Source: Cytophagales bacterium
GTDB lineage: Bacteria; Bacteroidota; Bacteroidia; Cytophagales; Thermoflexibacteraceae
NCBI GenBank assembly: GCA_013299115.1
Contig: JAAFKA010000006.1
Coordinates: 168,790-232,789 of the forward strand
Length of the DNA: 64,000 nt
Direction: 5' to 3'
Shown: one piece after another, positions 25,652 through 34,428 of the stretch
Layout of the letters: every line of letters starts with the position of its first letter
Position numbering within the stretch: the first letter of the stretch is position 1
Notes under the pieces: model-generated
Databases searched by the model: none
What the model was told of the DNA's origin: nothing
Seen by the model: only the letters and a program-made list of their open reading frames with translations
Made by a program: the position numbers and the translations under genes

Positions 25652-27135
25652 CTACCAATTATCATTCTCTCCCACAATCAAAATTTCCTCACCCGAAACA
25701 GCCCTTGCGGTCATCATACCCGCCATGACACAGCACTCTATACAACCGTAATTGAAATTGGTTTGTATCCAATCGCCAGTAATATACAAATTGTCAAAAC
25801 CTGTTTCATTGGTTCTGATGCGGTGTATAGAACTATTGACGTTGGTTAGTGTATATCTTTCCGTAGGGTCTATGTTAGCACGCCAATATTGGCTGTTAAT
25901 TCTTTCCTCTCCTTGTCTGTTTTCAAGGTCTATCATGCAGTTCCAATCTATTGTGCCATCAGACTTTTTGAGGGCTGGAAACAAGGCGGGTAAATCATTT
26001 TTTACATAGCTAACCAACCCTTCTTTTACTCTATTTTCCTCTTGATGCGGAAAATTGTGGTTGGTTGCTGGGGGAATAACAGAGGCATCTTGCAATACAC
26101 CGCAATAATAAGCCACATTTTTAGGCTCATAGCCTTCGGGAAAATTCCTCTTTGTCAAGCAGTTGTGTCATGTCTGCCCACGTATCTACGGGTTCTGCAA
26201 AGGCAGTCATAATAGGGCTTTGCTTGTGCCAACCTAATGCTTTGAGGTCTTTGTCTATAGCAAGGAATATTTTTTACCATCACAAAAGGATTGTAGGGCT
26301 TATTGTTTTTGGTGGTGGCTTGCAATTCCACAGTAATTTTTTCTACCTTTGTTTTGTCGGCATTTAATCCTAAATTTTTTACCTTGTGAAAAAATTTAAA
26401 GCTAATGCCTCCCTCATTTTCAGTAGGTTTGTATTGATTAAACAACTCATAAATGGGCGTAAAAATTGTATCTCCCATGCCTGCCTGCATTTTCCACATA
26501 AAAGCACCCCTATAAGCCAAACCCAAACGTATCATTATTCGCAGGGCATTGCCTGTTTCATAGTTTGGTTTGCTAATATCTCCGTTTTCGTAAGCAAAAC
26601 CCACATCATACAAGGCTGTTACCAAACCCGAATTGATGGTAATATCGGCTGCCCCATGCTTTTTTAACCATACTTTGCACTCTATATTATTCAAACTATC
26701 CAATCCTTTATCAAATACTTTGTCTTTGAATAGTCCTTTAATTGTCGTTAGTGTAACATCAGACAAGATAAACAATCGCCGCAAGGTTGCATCTCCTGCA
26801 ACCAAATGACCTATTTTATTTTTCAACCAATTCCAAAAATTTTCTATCAATAAAAGCAAGGAGTTTTGTGCTATTTCTTGTGATAAGAAAATAATAGCTT
26901 GATTTTTTTGAATGAACTCTGCAATATTTTCTAATAGTTTTTCGCCCTCCTGAATTGCTTTTTGTTCTACACTACTTTGAAAATTATCTTTGGCTGTGGC
27001 AATAAAATCTGCTACTTTGCTGTCTAATAAGGCTGTTATTAAACTATTCTCTGTATTTCTTAGGGCTGCAATTATATAGTTTTCCTGCGTCTTGAAATAT
27101 TGCAACAAATCACCCAACGCCACCATGAAAAGCAT
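25652..27135 (-). pseudogene. Decayed second copy of the FAD oxidoreductase gene
   Basis: Two frames hold pieces homologous to the intact gene at 22219-24333. 27135-26155 encodes the middle part (WLKKHGAADITINSG, MQAGMGDTIFTPIYE, FKFFHKVKNL). 26158-25652 encodes the C-terminal part (YEPKNVAYYCG, YITGDWIQTNFNYGCIE). Lesions visible: the whole FAD-binding N-terminus is missing; about 100 residues are lost between MVKNIPCY and a third-frame piece (DKDLKALGWH, EPVDTWADM, about 26160-26260); and a frameshift separates DKEEF from NFPEGYEPKN near 26155. It cannot encode a working FAD enzyme. Confidence 0.85.
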
Positions 27136-27922
27136 TGATAGAAAACGGGGCTTCTACCAACTTTTGGTAGCAACTTGTTTTGCTATGGTCTATCCCTCTG
27201 AACTGTTTTAACATCACCGAAGGCAACCGAGCAGCCAATAAATCACGCACACCATTAAAGCAAAGTCTTAGGTCTAATTCTTTGAGGATAGTTTCCTTGC
27301 GAGTTACGATTTTCCTCAAATCTAACAAAGCATCTTTGCTGCTGCTCCACATTTTTGCTATGTCTTTTTCCTGCTGTTTCACTTCCTCTAATACAAATAA
27401 AGGATATTCCTCAAAAATACTATCAGCCTCAAAAGTTCGGAAACCCGAAGTGGAAGCCCGAAAATAGGCAGCATCTTTGGGCTGTTTTGGAATAAGAAAA
27501 GTCCCCATTGTTTTGGGAATACCATAAATTTCACGCCCAGCCACCGCCGTTAGAATGTTATTGACAAAAATATAAGGTATGTAATAAATTATTCGGTTGG
27601 CTTGCCACGTATTACCAATTTTGATAGACTCTAAGGTTAATATCCACAACACTAATTCGTCCTCTACTGTATAGCCCATTTTGCTGCCAACAGGGTCAAG
27701 TGAAACAGCTTTTGGCGTAGTGGCAAAAGTAGCCAACACATCATCAGTTAAAACTGTATATTTTCGTTTGGTTTGTTCAGATGCAAAATTTAGGCGGTTA
27801 TCTAATAATTTTTGGAGCTTATTTTTATCTCCATCAAAAAAAAAGCCATACAGCATACAACCCAACAATTTAAAGGGTGGTTGCATGACAATTTGCCCTC
27901 CGTACTCTACATAATTTGCCAT
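27110..27922 (-). pseudogene. C-terminally truncated acetoacetate decarboxylase family copy
   Basis: The frame starts at ATG 27922 (MANYVEYGGQ) and runs 270 codons. It retains AVAGREIYGIPKTMGTF, with the Schiff-base Lys followed by Thr, but stops right after KLVEAPFSINAFHGGVG. It thus lacks roughly the last 50 residues present in the copy at 24410-25372. The truncation point coincides with the start of the headless oxidoreductase copy (27135). One deletion therefore probably removed the end of this gene and the beginning of the next. A folded product is possible but doubtful. Confidence 0.7.
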
Positions 27923-28003
27923 TTTCTGAAAATTATACATTTTCGCAAAGTAAGAAAAAATATGGATTTTGCAAGGAGGAAATAAAAATTTATAAAATAA
28001 AAA

Positions 28004-28035
28004 CACCCAAAAGTTTGGCACAAAACTTTTGGGTG
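28004..28035 (-). terminator. Rho-independent terminator of the PD-(D/E)XK gene array
   Basis: CACCCAAAAGTTT (28004-28016) pairs perfectly with 28023-28035. On the minus strand the stem is followed by a T-rich run (TTTTTATTTT). It lies 24 bp past the stop of the last gene in the array. Confidence 0.8.
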
Positions 28036-28058
28036 AAAGAGACCTAATAAGTCAAAAT

Positions 28059-28661
28059 TTACAACTGTTTTTTTGCTTCTACCAACAAATAATCCAAAAT
28101 ACTAATCAATTTGGGGAGGTTTTCTATTGAGTAAGAAAATGAATGTTTTGTAACCATATTGCCATCTAATTTGCCAAATTCCCAAAATTTTCCCGTTGTT
28201 ACAATACCAAAAACTACAATAGGTTTGGGGCTAAGTTTCTGACAAGCCAGCAACTGCGTAATACATTGCGACCAGCCTTCTGTAAAATTCTCTGCCTTTG
28301 CCTCCACCGAAGTAATAATAGGGTAAGACATCACTTCATACTGCTCTTGTTTCAGATTGGTAAACATAAAATCTGGTACACCTGTTAGGTCATCATCATA
28401 TCTAATGGCTTGATGTGTCCAAAAATTGATTTCTTTGCTGTGTTTTTTCCAAACATAACGCAAAACAGGCGAAACCAAAGCCTCCGAAGCAAAATATTCA
28501 TTGCTGCGATAGGTTTCAAGATTAAATGCTATATCTTCAGCCAAAGCATCGGATGGCAATAATTCAGGCAAGTTTGTTGGAATTATTGCCCCACTTCTTA
28601 TTACCAACTGCGGATATTTTGCCTGTACTGCCTCATAAGTTTTATAATCTGAAAATGCCAT
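28059..28661 (-). CDS. PD-(D/E)XK nuclease-like protein, array copy 4
   Basis: This encodes 200 residues from MAFSDYKTYE (an ATG 4 codons earlier also exists). The putative active site is E60 (FASEALVSP), D97 (TGVPDFMF), E120-x-K122 (TSVEAKAEN) and Q132 (GWSQCITQ). This is the E...PD...ExK...Q layout of restriction-endonuclease-like folds such as HsdR N-terminal domains. It is the last of four tandem paralogs. Its first half is almost identical to copy 2, while its second half (FTNLKQEQYEVMSYP, VFGIVTTGKFWEFGKLDGN) follows copy 1. No methylase or other toxin/immunity gene is adjacent. Function unknown. Confidence 0.75.
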   Translation of the reverse strand: MAFSDYKTYEAVQAKYPQLVIRSGAIIPTNLPELLPSDALAEDIAFNLETYRSNEYFASEALVSPVLRYVWKKHSKEINFWTHQAIRYDDDLTGVPDFMFTNLKQEQYEVMSYPIITSVEAKAENFTEGWSQCITQLLACQKLSPKPIVVFGIVTTGKFWEFGKLDGNMVTKHSFSYSIENLPKLISILDYLLVEAKKQL

Positions 28662-28677
28662 ATTTTTAAGCACCTAA

Positions 28678-28723
28678 CCCCAAAGGGGAGTTTTAAAATT
28701 TTGTTACTATCTCCCCTTTGGGG
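28678..28723. repeat. Hairpin spacer between array copies 3 and 4
   Basis: CCCCAAAGGGGAG (28678-28690) pairs perfectly with 28711-28723. The same spacer with near-identical flanks recurs at 30034-30079 between copies 1 and 2, which indicates that a two-gene unit was duplicated. It may attenuate transcription within the array. Confidence 0.75.
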
Positions 28724-28735
28724 TAGGGGGCTTTT

Positions 28736-29341
28736 CTACAACTGTTTTTTTGCCTCTACCAACAAATAATCCAAAATACTAATCAATTTTGGCAAGTTTT
28801 CTATACCAAAAGCTGTAGGATGTTGGGTTACAACGTCTCCCTCCATTTTGCCAAACTCCCACAATTTGCCAGTCGTAACCATACCAAAAACAGTTATAGG
28901 TTTAACATTTATTTTTTGGCAAGCCAACATCTGCGTAATACATTGCGACCAGCCCTCTGTAAAATTTTCTGACTTAGCCTCCACCGAAGTAATAATAGGA
29001 TAAGACATCAGTTTATACTGTTCTCTGTCCAAATGAGTAAACATAAAATCTGGTGTGCCACTCAAATCATTATCATACTTGATGGGCTGGTGTGTCCAAA
29101 AATTAATTTCTTGGCTATGTTTTTTCCAAACATAACGCAAAACAGGTGAAACCAAAGCCTCCGAAGCAAAATATTCGTTGCTACGATAGGTTTTGAGATT
29201 AAACTTGATATCCTCTATTAAGAAAGTATCAAGTTTTTTTATTTCGAGCAAGTCTGCTGGAATAATATCACCACTTTGTACTACTATTTGTGGGTATTTT
29301 GCCTGTACTGCCTCATAAGTTTTATAATCTGAAAATGCCAT
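28736..29341 (-). CDS. PD-(D/E)XK nuclease-like protein, array copy 3
   Basis: This encodes 201 residues. The active-site residues seen in the other copies are all present (FASEAL, GTPDFMF, VEAKSEN, GWSQCITQ). Residues 20-50 (QSGDIIPADLLEIKKLDTFL) differ most from the paralogs, while the C-terminal half (FTHLDREQYKLMSYP, TTGKLWEFGKMEG) is closest to copy 2. The leader upstream of its start contains repeat family D, as does that of copy 1. It is probably transcribed with the rest of the array. Confidence 0.75.
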   Translation of the reverse strand: MAFSDYKTYEAVQAKYPQIVVQSGDIIPADLLEIKKLDTFLIEDIKFNLKTYRSNEYFASEALVSPVLRYVWKKHSQEINFWTHQPIKYDNDLSGTPDFMFTHLDREQYKLMSYPIITSVEAKSENFTEGWSQCITQMLACQKINVKPITVFGMVTTGKLWEFGKMEGDVVTQHPTAFGIENLPKLISILDYLLVEAKKQL

Positions 29342-29368
29342 TGCTAATTTTTTTTAATCAACCACTTC

Positions 29369-29417
29369 ACAAAACACCAAATTTTATTGACAATTTGCAA
29401 CCAAAGAGAGAAATCTA
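29369..29417. repeat. Dispersed repeat family D, copy 2 (diverged)
   Basis: CAAAACACCAAATTTT ... CAATTTGCAACCAAAGAGAG matches the family at 20414 and 30725. It fills the spacer between array copies 2 and 3. Confidence 0.5.
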
Positions 29418-30017
29418 CAACTGTTTTTTTGCCTCTACCAACAAATAATCCAAAATACTAATCAATTTGGGGAGGTTGTCTATGGTAAAAGCTGAAGGGT
29501 GTTGGATTACAATATTTCCATCTAATTTGCCAAACTCCCATATTTTTCCTGTCGTAACAATACCCATTACAACAATAGGTTTGGGGCTAAGTTTCTGGCA
29601 AGCCAACAACTGCGTAATACATTGCGACCAACCTTCTGTAAAATTTTCTGCCTTTGCCTCCACCGAAGTAATAATAGGATAGGATAAAACTTTATACTGC
29701 TCTCTGTCTAAATGGGTAAACATAAAATCTGGTACACCTGTTAGGTCATCATCATATCTAATGGCTTGATGTGTCCAAAAATTGATTTCTTTGCTGTGTT
29801 TTTTCCAAACATAACGCAAAACAGGCGAAACCAAAGCCTCCGAAGCAAAATATTCATTGCTACGATAGGTTTTGAGATTAAATGCTATATCTTCAGCCAA
29901 AGCATCGGAGGGCAATAATTCAGGCAAGTTTGTTGGAATTATTGCCCCACTTCTTATTACCAACTGCGGATATTTTGCCTGTACTGCCTCATAAGTTTTA
30001 TAATCTGAAAATGCCAT
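29415..30017 (-). CDS. PD-(D/E)XK nuclease-like protein, array copy 2
   Basis: This encodes 200 residues. E60, D97, E120, K122 and Q132 are positioned as in copy 4. The N-terminal 100 residues are nearly identical to copy 4 (SGAIIPTNLPELLPSDALAE), and the rest is like copy 3 (FTHLDREQYKVLSYP). This crossover at FMFT is what gene conversion between tandem genes would leave. The separation from copy 1 is 74 bp and includes the CCCCAAAGGGG hairpin. Biochemical role unknown. Confidence 0.75.
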   Translation of the reverse strand: MAFSDYKTYEAVQAKYPQLVIRSGAIIPTNLPELLPSDALAEDIAFNLKTYRSNEYFASEALVSPVLRYVWKKHSKEINFWTHQAIRYDDDLTGVPDFMFTHLDREQYKVLSYPIITSVEAKAENFTEGWSQCITQLLACQKLSPKPIVVMGIVTTGKIWEFGKLDGNIVIQHPSAFTIDNLPKLISILDYLLVEAKKQL

Positions 30018-30033
30018 ATTTTTAAGTACCTAA

Positions 30034-30079
30034 CCCCAAAGGGGAGTTTTAAAATTTTGTTACTATCTCCCCTTTGGGG
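30034..30079. repeat. Hairpin spacer between array copies 1 and 2
   Basis: CCCCAAAGGGGAG (30034-30046) pairs perfectly with 30067-30079. It is nearly identical to the spacer at 28678-28723. Confidence 0.75.
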
Positions 30080-30091
30080 CAGGGGGCTTTT

Positions 30092-30694
30092 CTACAACTG
30101 TTTTTTTGCCTCTACCAACAAATAATCCAAAATACTAATCAATTTGGGGAGGTTTTCTATTGAGTAAGAAGCAGAATGTTTTGTAATAATATTGCCATCT
30201 AATTTGCCAAATTCCCAAAATTTTCCCGTTGTTACAATACCAAAAACTACAATAGGTTTGGGGCTAAGTTTCTGACAAGCCAACAACTGTGTGATACATT
30301 GCGACCAGCCTTCTGTAAAATTCTCTGCCTTTGCCTCCACCGAAGTAATAATAGGATAGGACAAAACTTCGTACTGCTCCTCTACTAAATTGGTAAACAT
30401 AAAATCTGGTACACCTGTTAGGTCATCATCATATCTAATGGCTTGATGTGTCCAAAAGTTAATTTCTTTCATATACTTTTGTTGCCAAACGTATCGCAAA
30501 ATAGGCGATACTAATGCCTCAGAAGCATAGAACTCATTGCTACGATAAGCAATCAAATTAAGTTTTATATCTTGTTGTAGAGAAACTGCAACTGTAGCAG
30601 GAGATAATTCGGGTAAAAAATCAGCCGTTTTTACTATCAACTGCGGATATTTTGCTTTTACTGCCTCATAAGTTTTATAATCTGAAAATGCCAT
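30092..30694 (-). CDS. PD-(D/E)XK nuclease-like protein, array copy 1
   Basis: This encodes 200 residues and is the first transcribed member of the four-gene array. The putative catalytic set is intact (YASEALVSP, TGVPDFMF, SVEAKAEN, GWSQCITQ). It is the most divergent in the first 75 residues (KTADFLPELSPATVAVSLQQ; WQQKYMKEINF). Its C-terminal half shares TTGKFWEFGKLDGN with copy 4. Similar single-domain proteins, often in several copies, occur in Cyanobacteria and Bacteroidota and are usually left as hypothetical or HsdR-N-like. An endonuclease role is inference from fold motifs only. Confidence 0.75.
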   Translation of the reverse strand: MAFSDYKTYEAVKAKYPQLIVKTADFLPELSPATVAVSLQQDIKLNLIAYRSNEFYASEALVSPILRYVWQQKYMKEINFWTHQAIRYDDDLTGVPDFMFTNLVEEQYEVLSYPIITSVEAKAENFTEGWSQCITQLLACQKLSPKPIVVFGIVTTGKFWEFGKLDGNIITKHSASYSIENLPKLISILDYLLVEAKKQL

Positions 30695-30724
30695 TGCTAA
30701 AATATTTTTTAATCAACTATTTTA

Positions 30725-30774
30725 CAAAGTAGCAAATTCCAATGAGGATTTGCTACAAAAGAGGGAAATCTTTT
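30725..30774. repeat. Dispersed repeat family D, copy 3
   Basis: CAAAGTAGCAAATTCC ... GGATTTGCTACAAAAGAGG lies 30 bp upstream of array copy 1. AGCAAATTCC and GGATTTGCT form a short imperfect hairpin. Related copies are at 20414 and 29369. Confidence 0.6.
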
Positions 30775-30806
30775 AAACAAACTCAAAAGCATAAAATTAC
30801 AACTTA

Positions 30807-33800
30807 TTAAAACCTCACCCCAATCATCAACAAATCATCTGTTTGTTTTACTGTTCCTTTCCACGTATCGAAATCGGTGAAAATAGCTTTTTCCATTTCG
30901 GGCATGGGCAAGCCTTGATTTTGCATAATCATATCTCTGATTCGGCGTGGCGAATATTTTTTGCCTTCTGTGCCACCAAATTGGTCGGGTACGCCATCGG
31001 AGAAAACGTAGAATTGGCAACCTTCCACCAAGGCAAAAGTTGAGCCTTTGAAAGATTCACGTCTTTTGAGTTGTCCACCACCAATCGGGGCTTTGTCGCC
31101 GTCTATTACAGTGAGTTCACCATTGTTTACAAAATACAAAGGTCTATGCGCACCTGCATATTGCAGTTCTTTTGCAGCCAAATTGATACGGCAGAGGGCT
31201 ATGTCCATACCATCTCTGGTAGAACTTTGGGTATCTTGTCGCAAAGTTTTGGTAACAGCCAAGTTTAGTTGGTCTAAAATAGTAGCCGTATTAAATTCTT
31301 TTTGGGTTTTTATGACTTCGTTTAGCAAGAAATAACCAATTAAAGAAATTAAAGCACCAGGTACGCCATGCCCTGTGCAGTCCACCGCAGCTATAAAAGT
31401 ATTGCCACTTTCATCGTCTTGCAAGAACCAGGGGAAGTCGCCACTGACCACATCACGAGGCTTGTAATAAATGAAAGAATCAGGCAAAATTTCTTTGATA
31501 ATATTGGTATTTGGCAAAATAGCTTCCTGAATCCGTTTGGCGTAGTTGATAGATTCGGTTATTTTTTTGTTGATAGACAAAATTTGCAATTCGGTTTGTT
31601 TTCTTTCTGTAATGTCGTGTGAAACCAACAAAACCGACTCCAAATCATTCTTTTCGTTGTATTCAGGCAAAGCATTTACGTTCATTATCAATTCGCCTTT
31701 TGCCGTAGGGAAAGGCATTTCTACATTGATTGCAGCATTTTTCTCTACTACTTTGTCTATGATATTTTTCCAAGCCGTAACAATTTCCTGTTGCAAACCC
31801 ACTTCATAAATGGTTTTGTTTAGCAAGTCGGCAGGTTGGCGACCAGTCAAGGCACTAATCATGGGGTTGATATAAAACAACATTCCTTGTTCGTTTATCC
31901 TTGTGATTAAGTCCAATGAATTTTCGGACAACGATTGCATTTGCCCACGCATACGTGACTCTCTTTCGGCATTGCGTCTTTCGGTAATATCACGAGAATT
32001 GACTACCAAACCACGAATAGCGGGGTCGGCGAGCAAATTCGTGCCTGTGGCTTCGAGCCAAACAGTTTCGCCATTTTTGCGAGTGTATTCAAACTGCACA
32101 CTGACCTGTTTGTTTGGTTCGTCTATCATTTGCAAGAATAGGCTGCGGTAATCGTCTTTGCTTTCCTCATGCACATACATAATGTCTGTGATGCCCACCA
32201 TTTCGTCTTGGCTGTAACCCAAAATCTTTTCTACCGAAGGCGAAATGTAGCGTATTTTGCCATCTTTTTCGTAAATGGTAATAATTTCCGAAGCATTTTC
32301 GAGCAAGACCTGCATACGTTTTTGTGTGCGGTTTACTTCCAAAATCTGCTCTTCGAGTCGGGTGTTGCTTCGCTTCAATTCCTCTTGCGTGGCTGCCATT
32401 TCCTCTGCATTTTGTCGCAACACATCTTGTTGGTGTTGCAATTCCTCACCCATCTGCTGAGATTCTTGCAAGAGCAAAACAGTTCTTTCATTGACCTTGA
32501 TGTTGAAAATGGTGCGGGCAATGATGACACTGATTTCCTCCACAAAAGCTACGTGCATCGTAGAAAACTTGTCGAAACCTGCAAACTCTAACACACCATA
32601 CACTTTTTCCTCTGTTATCAACGGCACAACGAGCAAACATCTTGGTTTTTTGTCGCCCAAAATTCCCGAAGTAATCGTAACATAATCATCAGGCACTTCT
32701 ACACGCAAAATGGTATCTTGTTCTATGGCGGCTTGCCCTACCAATCCTTCGGCAAATTGAAACTGGGCTTTGAGGTATTTTTTGCGAGCATAAGCGTAGC
32801 TTGCTTTCATTTCTATATGTTTCCTGCCGTCCTCCGACTCCTCCACTACATAAAAAGCACCTTGAATTGCTCCTATTTTTTCAGCTACAAAACTTACGAC
32901 ATTGATACCCAACTCTTCCAAATTATTGTGCAGACGCAAAATCTGGCTAATTTCTGCCACCCCTGTTACAATCCAGTTTCTTTCGCTATCTCTTTCATCG
33001 GCTTTTTCTATGCTGTCCCGCATCGAAATCAAGGCATTACCCAAAATATCGTCATTACTCATCGGGCGGAAGTGTGCCTCGTAGTTGCCTTCGCCTATGG
33101 CGTGAGCAAAGTTGGCTGTTCTCCGCAGGGCAGCAATTAAATTGCCAACGGCTACCGCCATTTCGCCAATTTCGTCATTGGTTTCGCGTTGCACTTGGTT
33201 GGGCAAAATACCTTTGGCTACGGCAGCTAAGGTGGATTTCAACGAAAGCAAAGGGGCTATCAGCACACGAGAAAACAAATAGGCAATGGCAAAAGCAATG
33301 AAAATGATAACAACGCCTGCAATGGTAAAGGCAATAATGAGGTCGTCTAAGTCGTTGTTTACTTCCTTGATGTCTATTTTTACCAACAAACCCCAACCAA
33401 TGGGCTTGATAAACCGCCAATTCGCCATGGTAGGTCGTCCTGTTTGGTCTATGGTCTGTCCTTCGCCTCCGTCTTCTTTTTCCTCTTTGCAGGCACGTTG
33501 CAAAGCCTCCATTCTTTCATCGCCTACCAAAATGGTTTGGGTGAGCAAAGAGGAGTAATTAGCTTCACGTTCTTTGTTGAGAATGTCTATTTTGCTGCCC
33601 GACATCTTGGCTATAAAAATTTCGCCTGTGCTGCGTAGCCCTGTGGTGTCGTCTGTGATTTGATACACCTTGTCCATGTGAAACTCGGCAACTATGTAGC
33701 CAATCAAGCCACCGCCTTGGCTGGTGATGGGTGCTGCCACATTCATATACACTTCTTTGCCAATTTTGTATAAATCTCCGTAAAACAATTTATTGTTTGC

Positions 33801-34256
33801 CTTTTCTCTCAATGTTTCGTGTTCGGCATAGACCTGCCCTATGATTTGGTTTTTGGAGGCTTTGTTAGTTTTGTAAATAATTCGTCCTTCTATGTCGAGC
33901 AGCAAGAGATTTTTGTAGCCATACATCTCTTGAATAGGAACTAAGTAGTCGTTGAGGCGTTGCGAAATTACATTCTCCAAACTATCTAAATCGGGGCTTT
34001 GGCGAGAAAGCAAAATACTTTCCTGCACACGCGAAGACCGTTGAATAAAATTGACATTGTATTCTAACTGGTTGAATACTGCCTTCAATTCATTTGCCTT
34101 CAAGTTTGCAATGACACTCAAACTTTCGCTGTATCTTTTTTCTATGGAGTCTTTACTCAATTTATAGGAAATGAAACTGATAGCAAAAACGGCTAACAAG
34201 ACCACTAATTGCAGCAGAATGGTAATTTTACTTCCTATCTTGATTTGATTAAACAT
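30807..34256 (-). CDS. Sensor phosphatase: extracellular sensor, HAMP, GAF, PAS, PAS and SpoIIE domains
   Basis: This encodes 1,149 residues. TM1 is at about 12-32. A periplasmic Cache-like sensor (about 33-310) ends at TM2 (IIAFTIAGVVIIFIAFAIAY, about 309-328). HAMP follows (about 330-385, TNDEIGEMAVAVGNLIAALR), then a linker, a GAF domain (about 450-600), a coiled coil (about 600-660), two PAS domains (YEKDGKIRYISPSVEKILGY; MLFYINPMISALTG) and a C-terminal SpoIIE phosphatase (about 920-1149; DCTGHGVPGALISLIG, FSDGVPDQFGG, DDLLMIGV). The metal-binding loop reads SGDFPWF where the paralog at 20577 has SGDFFWF. It would turn an external signal into dephosphorylation of an anti-sigma antagonist. 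No partner is nearby. Confidence 0.85.
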   Translation of the reverse strand: MFNQIKIGSKITILLQLVVLLAVFAISFISYKLSKDSIEKRYSESLSVIANLKANELKAVFNQLEYNVNFIQRSSRVQESILLSRQSPDLDSLENVISQRLNDYLVPIQEMYGYKNLLLLDIEGRIIYKTNKASKNQIIGQVYAEHETLREKANNKLFYGDLYKIGKEVYMNVAAPITSQGGGLIGYIVAEFHMDKVYQITDDTTGLRSTGEIFIAKMSGSKIDILNKEREANYSSLLTQTILVGDERMEALQRACKEEKEDGGEGQTIDQTGRPTMANWRFIKPIGWGLLVKIDIKEVNNDLDDLIIAFTIAGVVIIFIAFAIAYLFSRVLIAPLLSLKSTLAAVAKGILPNQVQRETNDEIGEMAVAVGNLIAALRRTANFAHAIGEGNYEAHFRPMSNDDILGNALISMRDSIEKADERDSERNWIVTGVAEISQILRLHNNLEELGINVVSFVAEKIGAIQGAFYVVEESEDGRKHIEMKASYAYARKKYLKAQFQFAEGLVGQAAIEQDTILRVEVPDDYVTITSGILGDKKPRCLLVVPLITEEKVYGVLEFAGFDKFSTMHVAFVEEISVIIARTIFNIKVNERTVLLLQESQQMGEELQHQQDVLRQNAEEMAATQEELKRSNTRLEEQILEVNRTQKRMQVLLENASEIITIYEKDGKIRYISPSVEKILGYSQDEMVGITDIMYVHEESKDDYRSLFLQMIDEPNKQVSVQFEYTRKNGETVWLEATGTNLLADPAIRGLVVNSRDITERRNAERESRMRGQMQSLSENSLDLITRINEQGMLFYINPMISALTGRQPADLLNKTIYEVGLQQEIVTAWKNIIDKVVEKNAAINVEMPFPTAKGELIMNVNALPEYNEKNDLESVLLVSHDITERKQTELQILSINKKITESINYAKRIQEAILPNTNIIKEILPDSFIYYKPRDVVSGDFPWFLQDDESGNTFIAAVDCTGHGVPGALISLIGYFLLNEVIKTQKEFNTATILDQLNLAVTKTLRQDTQSSTRDGMDIALCRINLAAKELQYAGAHRPLYFVNNGELTVIDGDKAPIGGGQLKRRESFKGSTFALVEGCQFYVFSDGVPDQFGGTEGKKYSPRRIRDMIMQNQGLPMPEMEKAIFTDFDTWKGTVKQTDDLLMIGVRF

Positions 34257-34428
34257 TGCCTATTATTTTGTAGATTGAGCCTATTGGTGTTGGGGAGTTT
34301 GCTACTTTGCTTACAATTTGTTTACCAACTCTATAAAGATAAGCAAGTAGTGTAGCAAAAAACAAATTTTTTTTCCAAAGTAAAAATTTTTTCCAAAAAA
34401 GCATAACAAAATAAAAAGTAATTTTTTT

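Noticed and set aside
25652..27135. Programmed frameshift joining the two oxidoreductase pieces
   Set aside because: Two deletions removing the FAD-binding end and about 100 internal residues accompany the frame change, so decay explains it better than recoding.
28678..30079. CRISPR-like array suggested by repeated blocks
   Set aside because: The repeats are whole genes of about 600 bp with hairpin spacers, not short repeats with unique spacers. No cas genes are present.
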